A stretch of DNA of 64,000 bases from Niallia circulans (GTDB taxonomy: Bacteria > Bacillota > Bacilli > Bacillales > Cytobacillaceae), in contig NZ_RIBP01000001.1 of NCBI RefSeq assembly GCF_007273535.1, positions 1,178,001-1,242,000 on the forward strand, in the 5' to 3' direction. A program made the translations under genes and the position numbers. Numbering within the stretch: position 1 is the stretch's first letter; each line of letters begins with the position of its first letter. The notes beneath the pieces are model-generated. The model saw nothing but the letters and a program-made list of their open reading frames with translations, had not been told where the DNA came from and searched no databases. Positions 17,000 to 25,086 of the stretch are shown here, piece by piece.

Positions 17000-17470
17000 A
17001 TGAATTCCATTGATTTAATTTTATTAAATTTCACTGAAGTAAGACGAAGAAGTATTAAGGTATGGACATCCATTCCCGCAGAAAAACTTTTATGGAAGCC
17101 AGATAATGAGGCGATGAATTGTATCGAAATGATAAGGCATGTATTAGAAAGCGAGCATTATTATCATCTAGCGATCAAAAACAGAGGCAGCTTAGCCGTA
17201 TTTGAGTCTCCATTTGAGGGATTACCGTACACAACCGTTCAAGATGAATTAGAATTTGCTGAACCATATCGCAATGATTTTTTACAGACAATAAAATCAT
17301 TCACAGAAGAAGGTTTATCTTCCATAAAGATTGATCGCTCAGAATCAGGCTACATAAGAGATTTAGGAGATATGCTGTTGCGAGTAGCCTATCATGAGTC
17401 CGTTCACACAGGCCAGCTCTTAGATTACTTAAGGTCAGCAGATGTTCCTAGAGTGCGGATTTGGGATTAA
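17000..17470 (+). CDS. DinB family protein
   Basis: The 156-residue four-helix-bundle protein carries the metal-binding histidine triad of the DinB/YfiT superfamily: H47 in MIRHVLE, and H132 and H136 in YHESVHTGQLLDYLR. Relatives include thiol-dependent S-transferases that use bacillithiol, and damage-inducible proteins of unknown role. AGAGGGGGAAG precedes the ATG, and a TATAAT box lies at 16974-16979. It is a single gene. Confidence 0.88.
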   Translation: MNSIDLILLNFTEVRRRSIKVWTSIPAEKLLWKPDNEAMNCIEMIRHVLESEHYYHLAIKNRGSLAVFESPFEGLPYTTVQDELEFAEPYRNDFLQTIKSFTEEGLSSIKIDRSESGYIRDLGDMLLRVAYHESVHTGQLLDYLRSADVPRVRIWD

Positions 17471-17555
17471 ACTACATAAGATATTAATTCTTTGTTGACC
17501 GCTTTTATTTATATGGAAGCTTGTTGCTGCTCCTGTTATGCCATTATTACAAAAT

Positions 17556-17615
17556 AAAAAGGGCTGCAATCTGTGATTATTTAACCTCTAGTCAAATAAA
17601 CACAGATTGCACCCT
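17556..17615 (-). terminator. Long hairpin terminator of the paralogous gene pair
   Basis: The arms AGGGCTGCAATCTGTG and CACAGATTGCACCCT pair over 15 bp with one bulge, and the AT-rich interior pairs further. On the minus strand a run of Ts follows. It lies just after the stop at 17622, and in the other direction 85 bp after the DinB gene. Confidence 0.75.
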
Positions 17616-17621
17616 AAAATA

Positions 17622-18263
17622 TTATATTTCATCTATCAACTTATCATTAATTTGCGTAACCTCTGTTCCCTCTGGCAGGTTATCCATTAACTTCATAATA
17701 CTTGAATATCGTTCTTCGTTGGAAAACAGATAAAATCCATGCCCATCAAAACCAGGTGTAATATAAAAAGAATTAGGTTTTTCCTCAATAACTGCTAGGC
17801 GTTCCTTATGATCGAACCGAACGTTATCTTCTGAAGAAATCGCAAAGAATTCGTTCATTTGGGCGATTCCATAATTGGCATTGATTATTTTTGCTAATGT
17901 ATTAATGTCCATAAATTTCACACAAATGCTTGCAGGATGATAATAACGTCTAATTCTTCTCTGTGTGTAAAAAACTCTCTGTGAAGTTGTATACCTTGCC
18001 TCATATTCTAATCCTAACTCATTTAATTCCTTTTCATATTCCGCCATTATTAAATATTGAATGGAGTAAGTAACATACAAAGGAAAGGTTTTAGTAGCAG
18101 ACAAAAATTTAATTAAATACTCCTCTTCCGTTCTATCATCTTTGTCATCAACACTAAGACAATAAACCTTAGGTTCTCCACCTGAAAGTTCAATCCTAAC
18201 GGGCAAAGAATGCTCCTTCAACGCCTCTTGCAAATCCTCTTCTTGAATCCATAATTCATCCAT
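17622..18263 (-). CDS. Hypothetical protein, tandem paralogue
   Basis: This is a 213-residue soluble protein. Its C-terminal part (GFDGHGFYLFSNEERYSSIMKL then NLPEGTEV) aligns by eye with the end of the next gene upstream (HDGQGFNLYTNDSKYSTVEQL then HLPNGTIL). The two are therefore tandem paralogues that have diverged strongly. I do not recognise a family. AGGGG is 7-8 nt before the ATG at 18263, 32 bp after the upstream stop, so the genes are co-transcribed. The frame extends to 18329 without a ribosome binding site. Confidence 0.6.
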   Translation of the reverse strand: MDELWIQEEDLQEALKEHSLPVRIELSGGEPKVYCLSVDDKDDRTEEEYLIKFLSATKTFPLYVTYSIQYLIMAEYEKELNELGLEYEARYTTSQRVFYTQRRIRRYYHPASICVKFMDINTLAKIINANYGIAQMNEFFAISSEDNVRFDHKERLAVIEEKPNSFYITPGFDGHGFYLFSNEERYSSIMKLMDNLPEGTEVTQINDKLIDEI

Positions 18264-18295
18264 TATTTTTCCCCTAAATAAGTAATAAGACTGTT

Positions 18296-18898
18296 TTATT
18301 CTAAAATCGTTCCATTCGGTAGATGGCATATCAGTTGTTCAACTGTCGAATACTTGGAATCATTCGTATAGAGGTTAAACCCTTGGCCATCATGCCAGAT
18401 TTTGATGACAGTTGCTGGATGCTTCATTGTAAAGCACGGTACTAAGTATTGTTTCATCTTTCCGAATAACCCTTTTTTAAGGATAGGCTTATAGCTAGTA
18501 TTATTGGAAAATGAGATTGAATAAAACTGATTTGATGCAGCAATCCAAAAGCTTTCCTCTAGAACAAGCTTTAATGCAGATGGACCATTAATTGTAATCG
18601 TTAAGACTGGAAACCGCTTAAACGATGAACCCTCATACCTTAAAGAATATGGGATACTCTCACTAATGTATAACTTCTCTATTTCTTCCGTTACATCACC
18701 ATATGGTTCATACAAGACAAAATAGGGAAAAGCATTTTGTTCACATAAAAATTCATATAAAAATTGTTTAGTATCCTCATCGTAATTTTCATACTCAGAG
18801 GGTCCGATATATAATTTCTTCAGTTTTTGTGCCTTTTCAAAAAAAATATAATCCTCTTCAGAATCAAACGCTACAGCCGTTATTGATATTTTTGTCAA
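18296..18898 (-). CDS. Hypothetical protein, tandem paralogue
   Basis: The 200-residue soluble protein is the first of the tandem pair, sharing the C-terminal GQGF-LYTND-YST-hydrophobic-LP-GT signature with its neighbour. The frame opens at a TTG at 18928, but GGGAGGG stands 6 nt before a second in-frame TTG at 18898 (then ACAAAAATATCA, MTKISITAV), which I take as the start. The N-terminal part is rich in Phe/Glu (SEEDYIFFEKAQKLKKLYIG). Function is unknown. Confidence 0.6.
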   Translation of the reverse strand: MTKISITAVAFDSEEDYIFFEKAQKLKKLYIGPSEYENYDEDTKQFLYEFLCEQNAFPYFVLYEPYGDVTEEIEKLYISESIPYSLRYEGSSFKRFPVLTITINGPSALKLVLEESFWIAASNQFYSISFSNNTSYKPILKKGLFGKMKQYLVPCFTMKHPATVIKIWHDGQGFNLYTNDSKYSTVEQLICHLPNGTILE

Positions 18899-18955
18899 AG
18901 GGAATCCCTCCCAAAAAGGGACATTCAAAAAATCTAATGACCCTTTTATTAAGTA

Positions 18956-19885
18956 TTAAAATATCCAGTTATAAGAGGGTTTGTCAGTTTTATTTATATC
19001 ACCAATTAACGGAAGACGTGTTAGCATATTCGCCAATGCAACAGCCTCCCATGGAAAATGCTCTGTAATCCCAAGTCCAACAATGTCATAAGCCTTTCCA
19101 ACATCTTGAAGGACCCGAATGATCGTTTCTATACTGGAACCTTTTGGCGTTTTTTCGACCATTTCGCTGTATGTTTCTGGGTTTGCTATAAGTAATGACC
19201 GAAACTCTCTTAAATCAAGTACGTCTAAATCAAAATGAACAATTACTTTTGAAACATTTCGCTTATTTAGCCAATTTAAAACAGAGCTGCTGTCCTTCAC
19301 AATTTCCTCAGGCTTAACCACACTCAAATTAAATCGGTCCATCACTGCTTTTTCTGAAGCTGTTCCGTCATTTAAACCAACGTATAACACGTTTTTAGGG
19401 TCTACCAATGTTGGCACTTCTGCAACGAAGTCCTCATCTCCTACTCCAAGGAGATTCGCAAGCACATGTGCATGATGGTTTTCAAAATGCTCTGGAGTAT
19501 TTACATCAGGATGAGCGTCAACCCAAAGTATTGCTGCATCTCCATCATACCTATTATTGAGATAGGCAAACGGAGCCAATTCAACGCCACAGTCTCCACC
19601 GAAAACAACAACACGATCGGGGTTATGTTTATCGAGTATGGCTTTCGCAGCATGTACTTGTTTAAGTAGTGTACTCCTTGCAAAAATCCCCTTCTCAACA
19701 GTAAGCCCTTCTGCTGACAGGTCAATCGGAACCTCTTCAAAGGCATCATTTGAACTTGGAGCAAGCCAATTAAGAAGCTGTGCACCGAGGTAATAAGCTG
19801 AATTATTCCCGCCTTGCCATTGTGGCATTAGTAGCCTTAATGTCTTGTCGCCTTCCGTTTTCAAGCTTTCATTCCTTTTCATCAT
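18956..19885 (-). CDS. Arginase/agmatinase/formiminoglutamase family protein with an altered metal ligand
   Basis: The 309-residue protein follows the ureohydrolase layout: GGDCG (96-100), DAHPD (123-127), NHHAH (136-140) and HFDLDVLD (217-224). Family enzymes hydrolyse guanidino compounds with two Mn ions. The first ligand motif is normally GGDHS; here Cys99 replaces the His, so one metal site is changed. This could mean different metals, another reaction or a non-catalytic role. AGGAGG precedes paired ATG codons. It is monocistronic, and no arginine or agmatine genes are adjacent. Confidence 0.82.
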   Translation of the reverse strand: MMKRNESLKTEGDKTLRLLMPQWQGGNNSAYYLGAQLLNWLAPSSNDAFEEVPIDLSAEGLTVEKGIFARSTLLKQVHAAKAILDKHNPDRVVVFGGDCGVELAPFAYLNNRYDGDAAILWVDAHPDVNTPEHFENHHAHVLANLLGVGDEDFVAEVPTLVDPKNVLYVGLNDGTASEKAVMDRFNLSVVKPEEIVKDSSSVLNWLNKRNVSKVIVHFDLDVLDLREFRSLLIANPETYSEMVEKTPKGSSIETIIRVLQDVGKAYDIVGLGITEHFPWEAVALANMLTRLPLIGDINKTDKPSYNWIF

Positions 19886-20006
19886 ACAGCCTCCTATTAA
19901 TACAAGATTATAAAAATTAAACTATATTTTTATAGTAATACTCCTCCAACCAGCTTGTAAAATTTAACTCCTTGGCCTTTTGTCAAATATTGCAGCATTT
20001 TTTACA

Positions 20007-20060
20007 TTGACATTGATAATCATTATCATTTATAGTTAGTTATAATGAAAATTATTCTCA
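20007..20060 (+). promoter_or_regulatory. Fur-controlled promoter of the flavodoxin gene
   Basis: TTGACA (20007-20012) and TATAGT (20031-20036) are 18 bp apart. The spacer contains TGATAATCATTATCA (20014-20028), a perfect 7-1-7 Fur box. A second box with the same pattern, TGAAAAT-T-ATTCTCA, lies at 20046-20060 downstream of the expected start. Repression by Fur when iron is sufficient is therefore strongly indicated. Confidence 0.88.
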
Positions 20061-20077
20061 TTTAAGAGGTGTTTATG

Positions 20078-20545
20078 ATGAAGGTACTAATTGGGTTTGC
20101 AAGCTTAACAAGCAATACAGAGGATATTATGATGATATTAAAAAATAAATTAGAAGCATTAAATTGTGAAGTGGCTGTTGAGGACTTAGACTTAATTCCT
20201 CTTCAAAAGCTATCACAATATGATCTTGTTTTTTTCGGAAGCTATACATGGGGTGATGGAGATTTGCCGTATGAGCTGGAGGATATGTATGAAGAATTAG
20301 ACGAAGTGGATCTAACAGGGATGTCCTTCGGTGTCTTTGGCTCAGGCGACCGTTTCTATCCTGCCTTCTGTCAGGCAGTTGACCTGTTGGCAGACAAGGT
20401 GAAGGAACGAGGCGCAGATGTTTTTAGCTCTTTATTAAAAATTGAGTTTAGTCCAGATAGTGAGGAGGAAGTGCAGGAATGTGAACAATTTGCAGTAGGT
20501 GCCTATGAGTGGGCAAAGGAAAAGGATACTAGTCATGCACGCTAA
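20078..20545 (+). CDS. Flavodoxin (YkuN/YkuP-like)
   Basis: The 155-residue protein has the FMN phosphate loop ASLTSNTED (residues 8-16), the FFGSYTWGDGDLP loop and the FGSGDRFYPAFCQAVD loop that stack on the flavin ring. Short-chain flavodoxins replace ferredoxin as electron carriers when iron is scarce. The promoter carries two Fur boxes, as for ykuNOP in B. subtilis. AGAGGTG is 6 nt before the ATG at 20078. The stop overlaps the start region of the next gene. Confidence 0.92.
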   Translation: MKVLIGFASLTSNTEDIMMILKNKLEALNCEVAVEDLDLIPLQKLSQYDLVFFGSYTWGDGDLPYELEDMYEELDEVDLTGMSFGVFGSGDRFYPAFCQAVDLLADKVKERGADVFSSLLKIEFSPDSEEEVQECEQFAVGAYEWAKEKDTSHAR

Positions 20546-21419
20546 TGGAGCGACTGCTGTTGTTACTACCTCCCCTAATGAATTTTTAGTTTCCATTAAA
20601 GGAGAAGGCATTTATTCGTTCAAGCATAATCGTTGGAAGATAATAATTCCATTGCAAGACTCCATTTATCAACTGAAAAAAATTGGTGATTACATTATGG
20701 GTGTTGGTGAAAGAGGTAGGTTCATTCGAATCCATGAAAAAACAGGTAGATGGAAGACCTCCTTCTTTCCAACAAGTCAGCGCTTGTGGAATATTGTAGG
20801 CAACGAGAGTGGCTTAGTTATAACACATGCAGGTACACAATTACTTGTGTCTTTAGATTTCGGGGTAAACTGGAAAGTCATTTCGCTTTTTAAAGAACTT
20901 TCCGTTAGACCTATTATTCGCTCTTTAACATTGCATGGTGAAGACTTATATGTTGGCACACAAATACATAAACAACATGGCGGGTTGTGGAGATATACAT
21001 TATCTTCCCAACAGCTAGTGCCAGTCCTTCATGATGAAGAAACGATGGTTTCCTCTATTCATGTCGATAATTCGTTTCTCTGGATGACAACAGGTGCGTG
21101 CCAAACAAAAAAAGGCACTATCGCCTTTCGAAATCATCGAGACAACAAGTGGCATTCCCTTACTTGCCAAATAGAAGAACGTGCTTTTCTGGGCATGGTA
21201 CTTTCTGGCGATCATATTTATGTTTGTTCCAGCAAGGACGAATATGGATATTCACGTATTTATCATGGTGACTTATCACAAATGATATTAGAGCCAGTCG
21301 AAACAATTAAAGGTCATTGCTTTTGTGTAGCTGCCAGTGCCGGAAATCTGTTTTTGGCTGGCGGAGAAGAATGCAAATGGATGAAAGACAGCTTAACAAA
21401 GACAAAAATCCTTCATTAA
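20535..21419 (+). CDS. Predicted beta-propeller protein of unknown function, co-transcribed with flavodoxin
   Basis: This is a 294-residue soluble protein. It has recurring beta-hairpin units with Trp/Gly turns (WKIIIPLQDSIYQLKKIGDY, GRWKTSFFPTSQRLWNI) and an Asp-box-like turn SLDFGVNW, which suggests a small six-bladed propeller related to BNR or photosystem II assembly (Ycf48) repeats. Its ATG at 20535 overlaps the flavodoxin gene by 11 bp, so it must be in the same Fur-regulated transcript. ykuO holds this place in B. subtilis, but I cannot confirm homology. It ends in a strong terminator. Confidence 0.65.
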   Translation: MHANGATAVVTTSPNEFLVSIKGEGIYSFKHNRWKIIIPLQDSIYQLKKIGDYIMGVGERGRFIRIHEKTGRWKTSFFPTSQRLWNIVGNESGLVITHAGTQLLVSLDFGVNWKVISLFKELSVRPIIRSLTLHGEDLYVGTQIHKQHGGLWRYTLSSQQLVPVLHDEETMVSSIHVDNSFLWMTTGACQTKKGTIAFRNHRDNKWHSLTCQIEERAFLGMVLSGDHIYVCSSKDEYGYSRIYHGDLSQMILEPVETIKGHCFCVAASAGNLFLAGGEECKWMKDSLTKTKILH

Positions 21420-21429
21420 AGGAAATAGG

Positions 21430-21460
21430 GGAGCGTCGCTAAGCAGGCGCTCCTTTTCTT
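21430..21460 (+). terminator. Terminator of the flavodoxin operon
   Basis: GGAGCGTC/GGCGCTCC (8 bp with one wobble, 8-nt loop) is followed by a T-rich tail. Confidence 0.75.
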
Positions 21461-21464
21461 AAGA

Positions 21465-21854
21465 CTAGCCCTCCACAATGGCTAGATAATTAAATAGTCC
21501 TGACTCATTTTCCACAATTAGAATATCATTTCGTTCTTTGGCAGAAAAAATTTTTGACCCTACCTTCAGCTTATTTGCCATTTCATCATTAAAATCTGTG
21601 TTAGCTTCATTTAATGTTTTTATTTCCCCAACTTGAGCATCCTTCGTTAACGCTAGTTCATCTACCCAATCAATATTTGTTTGATATATTACACCTTCAA
21701 ACTGAAAAATATCGGCTTCTGGGTTCAAACTTAGCACTTCCTCCGCATCAATTTCACCGCTGACCGCTGTTACTTCTTCCCCTTTCGCAGAGCATCCAGT
21801 CATAATAAGCAAGGCTAAAGCAGTCAAAACAATATACAGCTTTTTCTTAACCAA
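21465..21854 (-). CDS. Hypothetical lipoprotein
   Basis: The 129-residue protein has a lipoprotein signal peptide (MVKKKLYIVLTALALL) and the lipobox IMTGC with Cys at about residue 21. The mature part is acidic with no recognised domain. AAGGGGG is 8 nt before a TTG start at 21854, and no other start fits that site. It is a single gene that may help in envelope or stress functions, but nothing more can be said. Confidence 0.7.
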   Translation of the reverse strand: MVKKKLYIVLTALALLIMTGCSAKGEEVTAVSGEIDAEEVLSLNPEADIFQFEGVIYQTNIDWVDELALTKDAQVGEIKTLNEANTDFNDEMANKLKVGSKIFSAKERNDILIVENESGLFNYLAIVEG

Positions 21855-21972
21855 ACCAATAACCCCCTTTTTATCCTTTAGACGCTTGTTTAGGACTTAA
21901 GGTTACTGGATTATTGGTTATTTTTGTAAAAAAAACAATTCTTCCTAAAAAAAGAATCGCTGAGAAATAAAG

Positions 21973-22368
21973 CTATTTATTTTTCAAACTAATGCTTTCC
22001 GTCTGATTATTCCACTCAACGGTTACATTTACTTTAGACTTATCCGTCACTTTTGCATTTGAGGCATTATTCTCATTTGTCTCTGTATAAATACCGTTCT
22101 CATCAAGGGTAGCACCGTTGCCACTATAGCCGCTTGCTTTAGTTGCTACAGTATAGATAATTTCACCAACGGAGTTCACGTCCTGCCCCTTATATTGCAA
22201 TGTTAAATCTTGTTTTTCATAATCATCCTCTCCCTGCGTAACATTTAATTCAACCGACCAATTGCCTGACTCACCTGTAAAGGTAAACGTATCGGAAGAA
22301 TTATTACTGGTGCATCCTGTTAAGACAAGGATGATTATGAACGATAAAGCAGCTAGAATTCGCTTCAT
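21973..22368 (-). CDS. Hypothetical lipoprotein
   Basis: The 131-residue protein has a signal peptide (MKRILAALSFIIILV) and the lipobox LTGC at about residues 16-19. A Ser/Thr-rich, beta-rich mature domain (FTGESGNWSVELNV, YTVATKASGYSGNG) looks like an immunoglobulin-type fold. The frame continues to 22467, but AGGAGGAAAGAG immediately precedes the ATG at 22368. No family was recognised. Together with the next gene it forms a pair of separate lipoprotein genes. Confidence 0.68.
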   Translation of the reverse strand: MKRILAALSFIIILVLTGCTSNNSSDTFTFTGESGNWSVELNVTQGEDDYEKQDLTLQYKGQDVNSVGEIIYTVATKASGYSGNGATLDENGIYTETNENNASNAKVTDKSKVNVTVEWNNQTESISLKNK

Positions 22369-22548
22369 CTCTTTCCTCCTAATGAAAAGACTTTGATAAA
22401 CAATTATACGCTTGGGCTTGTTAAAAGTTTCCACAAAACTTTTGAACTTTCTTAGCAGTAGCGTCAATAAGAAGAGATCCTTTCACTTCATTATAAAGCA
22501 TTATAAAATTTTCCTTAGCAATAAAAAGTTTATTATATGAACCAGCAC

Positions 22549-22575
22549 AAAAAAGCTGCTTTTACGACAGCAGCT
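22549..22575 (-). terminator. Terminator of the peptide-utilisation operon
   Basis: On the minus strand AGCTGCT/AGCAGCT (7 bp, 8-nt loop) is followed by six Ts, 63 bp past the last gene. Confidence 0.8.
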
Positions 22576-22638
22576 TCTTAAATAATAGTGTTTATCCGCT
22601 AATAATCTAATTAAGACTTAATACCGCCTCAAGAAAAT

Positions 22639-23082
22639 TCACATAACGTTTTTAAACTTAAGCTCAATTTTATATGTACCTTCAGTAGTATCATCTAAAA
22701 CATTCCATTGACTGTTAATCATAGATGACAATATTTCGTACTCAGCCTGTTTTAATTTTAATGAACTAATTACGAAGCCATCCTGTAAATAGTCCGTATC
22801 AGCAACCTTCTTGAATCTAAAGTTCAGCAGTTTTTTTAGTCCATTCAAATGGAGCCATTTTAATTCATAGCCGGATTTCACGGCTGTTTCCCAGTCTTCT
22901 CCCAATTGCTCGGCGACCTGATATCTTTCGTTAAAGTCCATGTCCTTGTCTTGGACATTGTCTTTAAAGATGGAGAATTGTTGCTGCTTTATAGAGTCAA
23001 TGATTGTCTCTAACGGTAAACCACTTGTTAAGCAATTTTCAATGAAAAAGGCTACTGGCATGGATAATCTTATTGTATTCAT
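22639..23082 (-). CDS. Hypothetical protein, last gene of the peptide operon
   Basis: The 147-residue soluble protein is of unrecognised family. It is helical at the N-terminus (MPVAFFIENCLTSGLPLETIIDSI) and richer in strands toward the end (TYKIELKFKNVM). GAGGAGG is 8 nt before the ATG at 23082, and the stop of the S9 peptidase lies 16 bp upstream, so it is co-transcribed with the peptide uptake genes. The frame extends to 23115 but without a ribosome binding site there. Confidence 0.6.
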   Translation of the reverse strand: MNTIRLSMPVAFFIENCLTSGLPLETIIDSIKQQQFSIFKDNVQDKDMDFNERYQVAEQLGEDWETAVKSGYELKWLHLNGLKKLLNFRFKKVADTDYLQDGFVISSLKLKQAEYEILSSMINSQWNVLDDTTEGTYKIELKFKNVM

Positions 23083-23098
23083 TTTTTCTTCCTCCTCG

Positions 23099-25051
23099 TT
23101 AAATATATGCCTCAATCCAAGCTGTGACTTCTTCTAAAAAATGAATCCGATAGGATGGTTTTCCATTTTTCATAAATGTATGGTTTGATTTTGGATAACG
23201 AATAAGTTTTGTTGTTCGCTCCCACTTTTTAAGTGCTGTAAATAGTTGATCAGACTGTTCAACGGGACAGCGCAGATCCTCCTCGCCATGTAGAATGAGC
23301 AATGGTGTGCTTATGTTTTTCACATGTGCTAAAGGTGATTTTTCCCATAGCATATTTATATTGTCCCAAGGATTTCCTCCAAGCATTGCATCCGTATAAG
23401 AAATACCGATATCACTCATTCCATAAAAGGAAATCCAATTGGTAATACTTCTTTGTGATATAGCAACATTAAAGCGATTTGTTTGAGAAACAATCCAGTT
23501 TGTCATTAACCCACCGTAGCTTCCCCCTGAAACTCCTAGCCTTTGAGTATCAACGAAAGAGTAGCTGCTTAACACATAGTCCAGACCACTCATGATATCT
23601 TGATAATCTCCTTCACTGAACTCTCCTCGGCACGCTTTAGCAAAATCCTGACCATATCCAAAGCTTCCTCTTGGATTGATAAACATAACACTATATCCCT
23701 TTGACACTAATACTTGAAATTCATGGTTAAAGGTTCCCGTATACATAGCATGTGGACCTCCATGGATTTGTAAAATCAATGGTGTCTTTTCTCCTGCAGG
23801 CTTATGCTTTGGGCTCATCAACCAGCCTTGAATTTTTGTCCCATCAAAGGAGTTAAACCAAAAATCCTCAACCACAGCTGCAGCAAATGTATGAGTAAGT
23901 TCCTCATGATAATTGGTGAGCTTTACTTCTTCACCTGTATCCAAATCAAGCTTATACAGTTCGCTTGGACAGTCTTTAGTAATAGCTAAATAGAATAAAT
24001 GTTTTTTATCTTCTGATTTGATGTAATGATAAATATCTTTATCACCAGTTGTAACAGCTTTAAAATCGCCATTTTGAGCATAGCGATATATATGGACACT
24101 CCCATGTTTTGTGCCAAGCACATATAAATTCCCTTCTAAATCAGCAAATGGCGCTGGATAGCCACCAGCAAATTTCATGTCACTTAATGCATAATTTCCA
24201 AATTGTAAATCAAGTGTGGGGGATAATAATGATTTAGGAGAGTTATTATCACTTGAAACTTTATATAGTTGGTTTTGTGTTCCACTTCCAAACTCTTGAT
24301 TATTAGCAACTAGTACTAGTGTTTTTTTATCCGATAAAAAGTTATATTTGCTAATTAATAAACTGGAATCTGTTTTTTTATCGATTAACTTTGTTGTTAT
24401 ATTAATGGAAAAAACATCATTAGTTTTATTATTTTTCTGCTGGTCTGTTGATGCACTTTTTGTATTGCGCAAATACAATATTTCAGACCCATCTGGAGAC
24501 CAAGCAGGACTTGAAATTTGGAAAGTTCCCGTTGTTAATTGTGTGCATTGGCTTTCTTTTGTATCTATAAGGAAAAGGTGGTTATACTTTTCATCCTTTA
24601 AACCAATTCCTTCACTTTTAAATGGTAGATCCTCATATACCTTTCCTTGATCAGTGTTCACATTTACTTCAGGCACTCTTGAAGTAAACAAAAAACAATC
24701 TCCACGAGGGGACCATTGGAAACTGCCGATTCCATGGCTGTGATTTGTCAACTGGACAGCATGATTATCATCTTTGACGATAAATATTTGTTTTTTTCCG
24801 TCAACGTTTCGTAAAAACGCGAGGCTTTGTCCATCAGGGGACCAAGCAGGGAAAGAATCCTTTCCTTCGTTTGAAAGCTTGGCAATGCTTCCTCCGTTAC
24901 TAGATACAAAACAAATATTAGTAGAATAATTGTTTTTGTCCTTGTTGATTGTACGTTCCACATAGGCAATTTTGCCTTGAGGATTGACAGTAGCATCACT
25001 AAGCCACGTGTATTTATAAAGATCGTCTGGTTGCATCGAGCGATTTTCCAC
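23099..25051 (-). CDS. S9 family serine peptidase (prolyl oligopeptidase/acylaminoacyl peptidase, YuxL-like)
   Basis: The 650-residue cytoplasmic enzyme has an N-terminal TolB-like beta-propeller (about 1-400, repeats such as FPAWSPDGQSLAF and SPAWSPDGSEILY). An alpha/beta hydrolase domain follows with the oxyanion HGGPH, the nucleophile S511 in GGSYGG, D592 in GEEDLRC and H624 in KSNHTF. These peptidases trim short peptides. It follows the oligopeptide ATPase genes, so it likely cuts the imported peptides. The start is GTG at 25051 with a weak AGTGG site; ATG at 25036 is an alternative. Confidence 0.9.
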   Translation of the reverse strand: MENRSMQPDDLYKYTWLSDATVNPQGKIAYVERTINKDKNNYSTNICFVSSNGGSIAKLSNEGKDSFPAWSPDGQSLAFLRNVDGKKQIFIVKDDNHAVQLTNHSHGIGSFQWSPRGDCFLFTSRVPEVNVNTDQGKVYEDLPFKSEGIGLKDEKYNHLFLIDTKESQCTQLTTGTFQISSPAWSPDGSEILYLRNTKSASTDQQKNNKTNDVFSINITTKLIDKKTDSSLLISKYNFLSDKKTLVLVANNQEFGSGTQNQLYKVSSDNNSPKSLLSPTLDLQFGNYALSDMKFAGGYPAPFADLEGNLYVLGTKHGSVHIYRYAQNGDFKAVTTGDKDIYHYIKSEDKKHLFYLAITKDCPSELYKLDLDTGEEVKLTNYHEELTHTFAAAVVEDFWFNSFDGTKIQGWLMSPKHKPAGEKTPLILQIHGGPHAMYTGTFNHEFQVLVSKGYSVMFINPRGSFGYGQDFAKACRGEFSEGDYQDIMSGLDYVLSSYSFVDTQRLGVSGGSYGGLMTNWIVSQTNRFNVAISQRSITNWISFYGMSDIGISYTDAMLGGNPWDNINMLWEKSPLAHVKNISTPLLILHGEEDLRCPVEQSDQLFTALKKWERTTKLIRYPKSNHTFMKNGKPSYRIHFLEEVTAWIEAYI

Positions 25052-25086
25052 TTGTATCCACTTCTTCCTTGTATATTTGTTTTAGA

